Shown here: in pieces, positions 35,264-41,924 of the stretch
Layout: the number at the start of each line of letters is the position of its first letter
Numbering within the stretch: the stretch's first letter is position 1
NCBI GenBank assembly: GCA_021108035.1
Contig: JAIORQ010000107.1
Location: forward strand, 1 to 41,924
Direction: 5' to 3'
Length of the DNA: 41,924 nucleotides
Source: Bacteroidales bacterium
GTDB taxonomy: Bacteria; Bacteroidota; Bacteroidia; Bacteroidales; JAADGE01
Notes under the pieces: model-generated
Told to the model about the DNA's origin: nothing
Seen by the model: only the letters and a program-made list of their open reading frames with translations
Database searches by the model: none
Translations under genes and position numbers: made by a program

Positions 35264-36052
35264 ATGAAATCAATTAAAATTATTGCATTGTTTAGTTTAC
35301 TTTTATCAGTAAGCTTTCAATCATGCAAAAAAGACCACGGTGTTGCACCTGATCTTCCCCCTGAATCTTCATTTATTGCCGATTTTTCAGACTTTAATGA
35401 TAATAAAGCCTTGCTTGATACAACATCTGTAAACTGGGAGCATTCTGCTTTTAATGTTGCTGTTTGGAATGTAATTATATTTGTAAATATGATAATTCCG
35501 GTTGCCTCATATGCTGAAGCTGTTCTTAATCATGAAGCTGTTTATCAATCTGATAATACTTGGCTTTGGGAATATTCTTTTACTGCAGGTATAAATTCTT
35601 TTACTGCAAAATTATTCGGAACAATACGAGAAGGTACTGTTGACTGGGAAATGTATATCACTCAAACCGGAGTTTATGAAGATTTTAAATGGTACACCGG
35701 AACAAGTATGTTAGACGGTACCGGTGTTGATTGGATTTTATATGATAACCCTACAAGCCAAACAAAATTACTGTCAATAGAATGGAACAGAAGTTCGAGC
35801 AGCACAGGAAATATTAAATATTTGAACATTGAGCCCGGAGGTGCTGAAAACGGCGGTTATATAAAATATGGTAATGACAGCGATACAGATTTAAATGCAT
35901 ATTATTTGATATATAACAAAGGTGAAGATAATTTAACTGAAATTGAATGGAGCCAAACAAATAAAAACGGAAGAGTTAAAGACGAGAAAAAATTTGGTGA
36001 TACTGAATGGCATTGTTGGGATGAAAACTTACAAGATATTGATTGTGAATAG
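35264..36052 (+). CDS. Lipoprotein, paralog B
   Basis: A 262-residue lipoprotein with lipobox FQSC (about residue 20). Its sequence parallels the preceding gene throughout and ends in the same EWHCWDENL pattern, so the two arose by tandem duplication. Its middle has WTLW-type aromatic clusters and alternating strands, so it may be a beta-sandwich. The function is unknown. It is separated from paralog A by a 178-bp MITE-like element and ends with a strong bidirectional terminator. Confidence 0.65.
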   Translation: MKSIKIIALFSLLLSVSFQSCKKDHGVAPDLPPESSFIADFSDFNDNKALLDTTSVNWEHSAFNVAVWNVIIFVNMIIPVASYAEAVLNHEAVYQSDNTWLWEYSFTAGINSFTAKLFGTIREGTVDWEMYITQTGVYEDFKWYTGTSMLDGTGVDWILYDNPTSQTKLLSIEWNRSSSSTGNIKYLNIEPGGAENGGYIKYGNDSDTDLNAYYLIYNKGEDNLTEIEWSQTNKNGRVKDEKKFGDTEWHCWDENLQDIDCE

Positions 36053-36071
36053 TTTCACACCTATTGTATTG

Positions 36072-36100
36072 AAGGCTGTCTGGTCAGACAGCCTTTTTTT
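36072..36100. terminator. Strong terminator after paralog B
   Basis: AAGGCTGTCTG and CAGACAGCCTT form a perfect 11-bp stem around GT with seven T after. It ends the plus-strand gene and lies just past the end of the DUF2141 gene coming from the other side. Confidence 0.9.
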
Positions 36101-36536
36101 ATAAGAAACTCTTCATAACAATATTAATTGTCTTGAATGAAGATTTTATCTTAAATTTACAATCATTAAACTTAGGAGCCCCGATTACAAATTTATTTCC
36201 GGAAACACCATAAGGTTCAGTCGGGAAACCTATTGAAGACCTGTCAATTTCTCCGTTATTGTTTTCATCATGAAATAAAATTACAGCATAGGTTCCGTAC
36301 GGAATATCTGTAAATGCAACATCTGCTTTCTTGTTCTCTATTGTAACAATCTTTTTTCTAAATGCAAGTTCAAGTTTTTTTAAAAATGCTTCGCTTTTAC
36401 TTTCATCGAATAATGCAACTTTAATATTACCGTCATTATTTTTAATATCAGATATTGTAATTTTCAAACTGCCCGTTTGAGCAAAAACCGATACACTAAA
36501 TAAAATAGACAGGTTTAAGAATATAATTTTTTTCAC
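36099..36536 (-). CDS. DUF2141 family secreted protein
   Basis: A 145-residue protein with signal peptide SVSVFAQ. It matches DUF2141 by GNIKVALFDES, FTDIPYGTYAVILFHDENNNGEIDRS and GFPTEPYGVSG. This small beta-rich domain is common in periplasmic or surface proteins, with unknown role. It lies 19 bases after kdsA on the same strand and is likely its operon partner. Confidence 0.85.
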   Translation of the reverse strand: MKKIIFLNLSILFSVSVFAQTGSLKITISDIKNNDGNIKVALFDESKSEAFLKKLELAFRKKIVTIENKKADVAFTDIPYGTYAVILFHDENNNGEIDRSSIGFPTEPYGVSGNKFVIGAPKFNDCKFKIKSSFKTINIVMKSFL

Positions 36537-36555
36537 TCCTCAGCTTTATAAACAA

Positions 36556-37374
36556 TTAAAACGCATTAATAACTTTCCTTATTTTAGTCAACCTGCCTAA
36601 AAGTTCTTCTACATGAGTAAGTCTTAACATATTTGCACCGTCAGATTTTGCAATTGAAGGATTAGGATGGGTTTCCAAAAATATCCCGTCAGCACCTACT
36701 GCAACAGCTGCACGACCTATAGTTTCTATTAAGTCCGGACTTCCGCCGGTTACTCCCGAAGCTTGATTGGGTTGTTGCAACGAATGAGTTATATCAACAA
36801 TAACAGGGAGACCAATTTTTTGCATAATCGGTACCGAGCGAAAATCAACAATTAAATCACCATAACCAAACATTGTTCCGCGATCGGTCAGCATTACATT
36901 TTTATTTCCGGATTCAAACACCTTTTGAACAGCAAATTGCATAGCCTCCGGATTCATAAATTGTCCTTTTTTGATGTTAACTGCTTTTCCGGTTTTTGCA
37001 GCTGCAATTAATAAGTCTGTTTGTCTTGATAAAAATGCCGGAATTTGTAATACATCAACATATTCGGCAGCCGTATATGCATCTTCCTCTGTGTGGATAT
37101 CTGTTACAACAGGAATTTTAAGCTCTTTTCTGACTTTTCTTAAAATTTCAAGTGCTTTTTTATCTCCGATTCCCGTAAAAGAATCTAATCTTGATCGGTT
37201 TGCCTTTTTAAAAGATGCTTTAAATATAAACGGAATTTCAAGATGTTCAGTAACTTTTATTAAATGTTCGGCAATTTCAAAAACATTTTCTTCACTTTCA
37301 ACAACACACGGGCCTGCTAAAAGAAAGAAGTTATTTTTGTTTATGTTTTTTATGTTTGGTATTTTATTTATCAT
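36556..37374 (-). CDS. kdsA: 3-deoxy-8-phosphooctulonate synthase
   Basis: A 272-residue class I aldolase-type TIM barrel that joins phosphoenolpyruvate and arabinose 5-phosphate into Kdo-8-phosphate for lipopolysaccharide. Key motifs: LAGPCVVESEENV, FKASFKKANRSRLDSFTG, VTDIHTEEDAY, LQIPAFLSRQTDLL, KGQFMNPEAM, LTDRGTMFGYGDL, DITHSLQQPNQASG and HPNPSIAKSDGANML. The frame is complete. It sits between rarA (14 bases upstream) and the DUF2141 gene, one transcription unit. Confidence 0.97.
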   Translation of the reverse strand: MINKIPNIKNINKNNFFLLAGPCVVESEENVFEIAEHLIKVTEHLEIPFIFKASFKKANRSRLDSFTGIGDKKALEILRKVRKELKIPVVTDIHTEEDAYTAAEYVDVLQIPAFLSRQTDLLIAAAKTGKAVNIKKGQFMNPEAMQFAVQKVFESGNKNVMLTDRGTMFGYGDLIVDFRSVPIMQKIGLPVIVDITHSLQQPNQASGVTGGSPDLIETIGRAAVAVGADGIFLETHPNPSIAKSDGANMLRLTHVEELLGRLTKIRKVINAF

Positions 37375-37388
37375 AAAGCTGTTAAATT

Positions 37389-38663
37389 TTATTTATATTT
37401 ATTTTTCCAACGTTTTCTGATGAGTTCTTTTGAAATATTTTCATGAGAATTATCTTGTGGATCATATAATTTTGTTTTTGCAATATCTTCAGGAAGAAAC
37501 TCTTGTTCAGCAAAATTATCTTTATATGAATGAGCATACTTATAATCTTTACCATATCCGAGTTCTTTCATAAGTTTTGTGGGGGAATTTCTTAAATGCA
37601 AAGGTACCGGTAAATTTCCGGTTTTTCTGACTAATTCTTGCGCCTTATTAATTGCTTCATATGCTGAATTACTCTTTGGTGAATTGGATAGATAGATCGT
37701 TGCTTCAGCCAGTATAATCCTTGATTCCGGATAACCGACAACATTTACGGCAGAAAAACAATTGTTTGCTATTAATAATGCATTAGGATTTGCTAATCCA
37801 ATATCTTCGGCTGCGAGAATCAATAATCTGCGAGCAATGAATTTCAGATCTTCGCCTCCTTCTGTCATTCTCGCTAACCAATATACTGCGGCATTAGGAT
37901 CACTTCCTCTTACAGATTTAATAAAAGCGGAAATAATATCATAATGCATCTCACCGTTTTTGTCATATGAAGCAATTTCTCTTTGCAAGACATTGGTTAC
38001 TACTTCATCATTAATTACAATTGCCTGCCCTTCGCGGAAAGAATTAACAGTCAATTCAATTATGTTATACAATTTACGAGCATCACCACCCGAATGAAGA
38101 AATAATGCATGCTTTTCTTCAACTTTTATATCTTTCTTTTTAAGATCAATATCATTTGTAAGTGCATTATTTAAAAGTTCTTCAAGATTATTTTTACTTA
38201 ATGATTGCAGAACATAAACTTGACATCTTGAAAGCAAAGGTGAAATAACTTCAAACGAAGGATTTTCTGTGGTTGCTCCTATCAATGTTATAACACCTTC
38301 TTCAACAGCACCCAATAATGAATCTTGTTGCGATTTGCTGAAACGATGTATCTCATCAATAAAAAGAATAGCATTAGGGGTTGAAAAGAAACTTTTACTT
38401 TTTGCTTTACTAATGACATTTCGAACATCTTTAACTCCGGAACTGACTGCACTTAAAGAATAAAACGGCCTTTCCAATGTATTTGCAATGATTTTTGCTA
38501 ATGTTGTTTTTCCTACACCGGGCGGGCCCCACATTATAAACGACGGTAAATTTCCGGATTCAATAATTTTACGCAATACTGCATTATCTCCGACAAGATG
38601 CTCTTGTCCGATATAACCGTCCAAAGTTTTCGGTCTTAATCGTTCTGCAAGTGGTAAATTCAA
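37389..38663 (-). CDS. rarA: Replication-associated recombination protein RarA (MgsA)
   Basis: A 424-residue AAA+ ATPase of the clamp-loader-like RarA/WRNIP1 family that acts at stalled replication forks. Walker A is WGPPGVGKTTLAK (Lys52), Walker B is AILFIDEIHRF (Asp103, Glu104), and sensor 1 follows at IGATTENPSFEVISPLLSR. The C-terminal tetramerisation part is present (GSDPNAAVYWLARMTEGGEDLKFIARRL). A TAACTTTG -7 element lies upstream on the minus strand (38702-38695). It leads the kdsA operon. Confidence 0.95.
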   Translation of the reverse strand: MNLPLAERLRPKTLDGYIGQEHLVGDNAVLRKIIESGNLPSFIMWGPPGVGKTTLAKIIANTLERPFYSLSAVSSGVKDVRNVISKAKSKSFFSTPNAILFIDEIHRFSKSQQDSLLGAVEEGVITLIGATTENPSFEVISPLLSRCQVYVLQSLSKNNLEELLNNALTNDIDLKKKDIKVEEKHALFLHSGGDARKLYNIIELTVNSFREGQAIVINDEVVTNVLQREIASYDKNGEMHYDIISAFIKSVRGSDPNAAVYWLARMTEGGEDLKFIARRLLILAAEDIGLANPNALLIANNCFSAVNVVGYPESRIILAEATIYLSNSPKSNSAYEAINKAQELVRKTGNLPVPLHLRNSPTKLMKELGYGKDYKYAHSYKDNFAEQEFLPEDIAKTKLYDPQDNSHENISKELIRKRWKNKYK

Positions 38664-38694
38664 AATGACATTAAATAATTACTGAAATTAAAAG

Positions 38695-38702
38695 CAAAGT
38701 TA
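38695..38702 (-). promoter_or_regulatory. -7 promoter element of the rarA-kdsA operon
   Basis: TAACTTTG on the minus strand matches TAnnTTTG, 31 bases before the rarA ATG. No clear -33 partner was found. Confidence 0.45.
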
Positions 38703-38726
38703 GAAATTTTTTCATCTGAATTCTAA

Positions 38727-38758
38727 AAAAAGAGAAGACAATATTGCCTTCTCTTTTT
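38727..38758 (-). terminator. Terminator after the SPOR-domain gene
   Basis: AAAAAGAGAAG pairs with CTTCTCTTTTT, and an inner CAAT/ATTG continues the stem after one mismatch. It ends the SPOR gene on the minus strand 29 bases past its stop. Confidence 0.7.
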
Positions 38759-38786
38759 AAAATATATATTGAATTACAATTTGGGT

Positions 38787-39833
38787 TTAATTCTTCATTC
38801 CGTCAGTTACTTCAATTTGATTGCCGTTTTTATCAAATACAACAATAAATGCATCATGAACTGTTGATCTCAACAATCGATCTCTCAGAGCAGCGGCATC
38901 ATTATAATTAGTAAAATTTCCTACTCTGTATTTGTAATAATAATCAATATAAACTCTTTTAATTTCATCCGTATTATTGTATTTTGCAGCTAATGTATAT
39001 TTTCCGAGAGTATTCTTTGACGCAGCAATTTGAACCATAAAAATATAATCGGAAACAACAGAAGTTCTGTTTTTTTCTTCTTCTGCTTTTAACTGCCTAA
39101 TCATTTGTCTTGCTTTATTCACATATTTACCTGAAGGAAAATTATCGATATAATCTTGATATGAAGCAATTGTATTGATGTCTTGTGCATTTTGCCAAGC
39201 TCTGTCATCTCTTTCTTTTTCTTCTTTTTTTCTTCCTTGTGCCAATACTAAATCTAATGCTTCTTTTTGTTTTTCATATGCGCTTTTTTTCTTGCTGTTA
39301 GATTTACTTATTGCACTTTTTAAACTTGAAGACGGCAATTTTTTTAAAGCTTTTTTATCATTTGTCATTTTATTATATCTTGACATGTCTCTATCAGCTT
39401 CGGCTATCAGATCAACTGCATCATCATTCAAGGCATTTGCTTCACTTTCATCTCCTGCATCATAAAAATTTGCAGCAACAATTATTTCAGAATAAACAGT
39501 AATTGCAGCTTCATAGCCTTTTAAAAAATCTCTTTCAGCCTGAATTCTGAATTTTTTAGCTTCCCAAGTTTTTTTATCAAATTTACTTGCTTTTGCTTTT
39601 TTCTTCTTTTTCTTCTTTTTCTTTTCAGGCTTTTTATATTTATCTTCTATTGTTTTTGCTTGTTTAATTTTTTTGTTTCCCATTTCGATATACTTCTCTG
39701 CCTTATCCATGATTTTCTTTTGAGAATCATCGAATAAACTTTCTGCCGATGAATAGGTTACAGATTGTCCGAATACTACTCCGGAAAAGAGAATGATAAA
39801 AAGTCCTGATATTAAAAATTTAGTGATTTTCAT
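38787..39833 (-). CDS. SPOR-domain envelope protein with poly-lysine tract
   Basis: A 348-residue protein with signal peptide VVFGQ. A helical, coiled-coil region (about 30-250) includes nine lysines in a row (71-79). A SPOR-like domain is at about 262-340 (YIFMVQIAASKN, KRVYIDYYYKYRVGNFTNYNDA). SPOR domains bind glycan strands stripped of stem peptides at the division site. The protein may be associated with peptidoglycan during division. It is a single gene with its own terminator. Confidence 0.75.
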   Translation of the reverse strand: MKITKFLISGLFIILFSGVVFGQSVTYSSAESLFDDSQKKIMDKAEKYIEMGNKKIKQAKTIEDKYKKPEKKKKKKKKKAKASKFDKKTWEAKKFRIQAERDFLKGYEAAITVYSEIIVAANFYDAGDESEANALNDDAVDLIAEADRDMSRYNKMTNDKKALKKLPSSSLKSAISKSNSKKKSAYEKQKEALDLVLAQGRKKEEKERDDRAWQNAQDINTIASYQDYIDNFPSGKYVNKARQMIRQLKAEEEKNRTSVVSDYIFMVQIAASKNTLGKYTLAAKYNNTDEIKRVYIDYYYKYRVGNFTNYNDAAALRDRLLRSTVHDAFIVVFDKNGNQIEVTDGMKN

Positions 39834-40008
39834 AATTTTTGATTTTATTCGGTAAATACAATATTCTATTCACAATTATTTTGCCGGAATTATTAATAAT
39901 GTCTTAATGTTTTGTCTTTTTTAATGCCGAATTAACAAAAGTTGTTACAAATTTAACATTTATATATTTAATAACTAACTTTATCTGCTTTAGTTTTATT
40001 GTTTTAAG

Positions 40009-40563
40009 TTATTTCTTTTTAACCCTGTCGGGGTTTTTATTAATAAAATCTTTCCAACTCTTATAAGAGCCTCCTGTAACAATTTTTGATTGATAATAAT
40101 GACATACGGCAACAGCAAGTCCGTCAGTTGCATCTAATTTCTTAGGAATTTCATCAAATTTTAAAATATTTTTCAAGAATACTGCAACTTGTTCTTTTGA
40201 TGCATTTCCGTTTCCCGTTATTGACATTTTAATTTTTCGCGGAGAATATTCAAACACCTCAACTTCCCTTGACAAGGCAGCTGCTATTGATACACCCTGT
40301 GCCCTGCCCAACTTTAACATTGACTGTACATTTTTTCCGAAAAAAGGAGCTTCGATTGCAAGTTCTGACACTTTATATTCATCAATTAATTGAACGGTTC
40401 TGTGAAAAATCATTTTCAACTTTTCATAAGGATCTGAAATTTTTGATAAATCAAGGTATCCAAAATTTTCAATTTGTGGTGTTTTTCCGATAATATTTAT
40501 AACACCGTATCCGGTAAATATCGTGCCGGGGTCTATTCCTAATATGGTTTTTATTTCTGACAA
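40009..40563 (-). CDS. ruvC: Crossover junction endodeoxyribonuclease RuvC
   Basis: A 184-residue resolvase that cuts Holliday junctions symmetrically with RuvAB. The four catalytic acids are visible: Asp11 (LGIDPGT), Glu71 (LAIEAPFFGKN), Asp144 and Asp147 (DATDGLAVAVCH). The end is rich in K and R. It lies 52 bases after dinD on the same strand, grouping two repair genes, though a shared promoter is uncertain. Confidence 0.96.
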   Translation of the reverse strand: MSEIKTILGIDPGTIFTGYGVINIIGKTPQIENFGYLDLSKISDPYEKLKMIFHRTVQLIDEYKVSELAIEAPFFGKNVQSMLKLGRAQGVSIAAALSREVEVFEYSPRKIKMSITGNGNASKEQVAVFLKNILKFDEIPKKLDATDGLAVAVCHYYQSKIVTGGSYKSWKDFINKNPDRVKKK

Positions 40564-40615
40564 GGCTTATTAATTTTAATTTAAATCATACAATAGCGGT
40601 ATCCAAATAATAAAT

Positions 40616-41464
40616 TTATTCTTTGTCTTTCAGTTTTTTGATGTCTTTTAATAGTTTTTTGTCATCCGACTTTAATCGTCTTTCAATTTTTTTAATGTCT
40701 TCTTCTGTAGGCAATTCTTCAGGCTTTATATTTCGTTTAATAAGTATTTCTCTAACTGCTTTGTTGTTTTTTATATGCTCTCCTGTAATTTTTTGTTCGC
40801 CTTTCAAGTTTTCTTTTTGAACATTGAAATTTGTTATTTCATTGGCAAAATCTTTGGCTTTTATTGTGATTGTAGGCAGAAAATCGGCAAGAGGACGATT
40901 TTTGGGAACTGATAACTTATATTTTATTGATTTGGTCGAATAACCTCCAAACAGTGCTTGGTCGCCTTTGCTTCTGATACGCCCGAATCCTTTATTGTCC
41001 ACACCTCGCTCATAAAGTAAACCTGAAAGTTCTTTTTCTGTTTCAGTGAGTTTTTTTCGTGCTTTTACTCTTTCAATTTCATTGATTCGTTTTTCTAATA
41101 ATTCTTGTTTGCGTGTTTGCAGAGCAAAATAACTCATAGCAAATGCAATCTGTTCTTTGCGAGGGTCTCCGTTTTGTGCTATTAAATAACAGGCATAGCG
41201 GGTTAGCATAATGTCATCTATTTGCTTTGTCGCATTTTTAGGCATTTGTATCGTTTTGCTGACGTCAGCAAAATGATCGAAAATTTCTTGCTCTGCATTT
41301 TTACAAGTTATTTTCGCTTTTTCTATAACAAGCGAAAAATTACGCCATTGTGCATATCCGAGCATTTTTTGTAAATCCCTTGCAAACCAAAATTCAACAC
41401 CTTCGTAGCTTTGTGCAGAGTTTTCAAAATCTTTTGTTAATGTTTTTATTATTTTTAAATCCAT
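40616..41464 (-). CDS. dinD: DNA damage-inducible protein D (DinD)
   Basis: A 282-residue protein of the DinD family, which in E. coli is SOS-induced and binds RecA filaments. The N-terminal BRO-like part is [27 protein letters not shown], then [10 protein letters not shown], and [42 protein letters not shown] is the family core. A Lys/Glu-rich end follows. A 32-bp palindrome lies upstream of the start, and a very similar 20-bp palindrome lies inside the coding region. Spread by transfer is common in this family. Confidence 0.9.
   Translation of the reverse strand: MDLKIIKTLTKDFENSAQSYEGVEFWFARDLQKMLGYAQWRNFSLVIEKAKITCKNAEQEIFDHFADVSKTIQMPKNATKQIDDIMLTRYACYLIAQNGDPRKEQIAFAMSYFALQTRKQELLEKRINEIERVKARKKLTETEKELSGLLYERGVDNKGFGRIRSKGDQALFGGYSTKSIKYKLSVPKNRPLADFLPTITIKAKDFANEITNFNVQKENLKGEQKITGEHIKNNKAVREILIKRNIKPEELPTEEDIKKIERRLKSDDKKLLKDIKKLKDKE
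41254..41273. repeat. 20-bp palindrome inside dinD
   Basis: TTTTGCTGACGTCAGCAAAA is a perfect palindrome. It is identical in 17 of 20 positions to the upstream palindrome at 41492-41511. Here it encodes FADVSK, part of a conserved family motif, so coding constraint may explain part of it. Confidence 0.55.
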
Positions 41465-41485
41465 AATATGTTATATTTTAAGTTG

Positions 41486-41517
41486 TTAATGTTTTACTGA
41501 TGTCAGTAAAACATTAA
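41486..41517. promoter_or_regulatory. 32-bp palindrome upstream of dinD, candidate operator
   Basis: TTAATGTTTTACTGA and TCAGTAAAACATTAA form perfect 15-bp arms around TG, 22 bases before the dinD start. No T-run follows it on the minus strand, so it is unlikely to be the terminator of the transporter gene upstream. Because DinD is damage-inducible, a repressor site is a fair guess. Confidence 0.5.
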
Positions 41518-41572
41518 GGTTTTGATTTTTAATCTTTTATGACCTCCCTACCTTTTAAAACCGTAAATATCC

Positions 41573-41924
41573 TTATTTTCTTTTAATTTGTTGAATAAAT
41601 ATTCCGAAAATTATAAAAGCCAAACCGATAAAGGTTGTGTAATATATGTTTTCTCCAAGAAAAATATGAATGAAAATCAATGCCAAGAAAGGAGAAAAAA
41701 ATACAAGATTACTTATTCTGTCATTTCGGTCGGTTATTTGCAAAGCTTTTAACCACAGGAAGAATGTTATTCCCATTTCAAACAGGCCAACATAAGTAAT
41801 TGCGAGAATTCCTTCAATTCCGGGTAATTTGAAATCAGAAAAGAAAAAAAGACTGATTGAAATATATAGTAATCCGAAAAAGAATGCCCAAAATAACTTC
41901 TTTTCTCCTGCCCTCTTATCTTTT
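41573..41924 (-). CDS. EamA/DMT-type transporter, C-terminal part (cut by window edge)
   Basis: The frame is open to the window edge and covers the last 117 residues or so. It has hydrophobic helices LFWAFFFGLLYISISLFFF, then ILAITYVGLFEMGITFFLWLKAL, and FFSPFLALIFIHIFLGE, ending IQQIKRK. GITFFLWLKAL and LVFFSPFLALIFIHIFLGE are typical of the second EamA repeat of drug/metabolite transporters. The ATG at 41776 is internal to the protein. The substrate is unknown. Confidence 0.8.
   Translation of the reverse strand, partial: KDKRAGEKKLFWAFFFGLLYISISLFFFSDFKLPGIEGILAITYVGLFEMGITFFLWLKALQITDRNDRISNLVFFSPFLALIFIHIFLGENIYYTTFIGLAFIIFGIFIQQIKRK

Overview
The window comes from a low-GC member of the Bacteroidota. 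Several independent signals support this. Two proteins end in type A sorting domains of the type IX secretion system (T9SS), and one of them is a giant SprB-repeat adhesin. Many lipoproteins have short lipoboxes. DUF5723, DUF2141 and SPOR-domain envelope proteins are present. Many genes are preceded by the Bacteroidota -7 element TAnnTTTG, some with a TTTG -33 element 18-22 bases upstream. The genus cannot be fixed from the sequence. No rRNA, tRNA or CRISPR array was seen.

Layout. 1-2.5 kb: accessory end with the C-terminus of an RHS-repeat protein, followed by three small lipoprotein genes and a decayed gene fragment, an arrangement typical of polymorphic-toxin loci. 2.6-12 kb: two T9SS cargo proteins of 600 and 2263 aa, separated by 630 bp of hairpin-rich noncoding DNA. 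11.9-12.6 kb: the tail of a REP-associated tyrosine transposase (RAYT) beside a REP-like hairpin, then a HicB/HicA-like toxin-antitoxin pair. 12.8-15.4 kb: glycyl-tRNA synthetase and DusB. 15.6-21.7 kb: envelope proteins (a DUF3352-like/beta-propeller protein, a lipoprotein with a DUF5723 barrel, a small membrane protein). 21.9-26 kb: two phosphate carriers of different families, each with a C-terminal PhoU-like helical domain. 26-30.5 kb: recO, a MuiA/DUF4139 protein, an unusual membrane-anchored protein resembling one DnaK subdomain, and a large lipoprotein. 30.6-33.7 kb: rpsP (with a long charged tail)-rimM, an unknown secreted protein, and xth. 33.7-36.1 kb: a coiled-coil protein and two paralogous lipoproteins with a 178-bp MITE-like palindromic element between them. 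36.1-41.9 kb, minus strand: DUF2141, kdsA, rarA, a SPOR protein, ruvC, dinD and a truncated EamA-type transporter.

Most of the window is ordinary chromosomal housekeeping interspersed with secreted or lipoprotein genes. The most unusual items are the free-standing DnaK IIB-like domain fused to a membrane anchor (28590-28961), the MITE-like element at 35026-35203, the pair of near-identical palindromes in and before dinD, the RAYT remnant with REP-like hairpins, and the RHS tip with candidate immunity lipoproteins. No clearly new multi-gene defence or metabolic system could be demonstrated.
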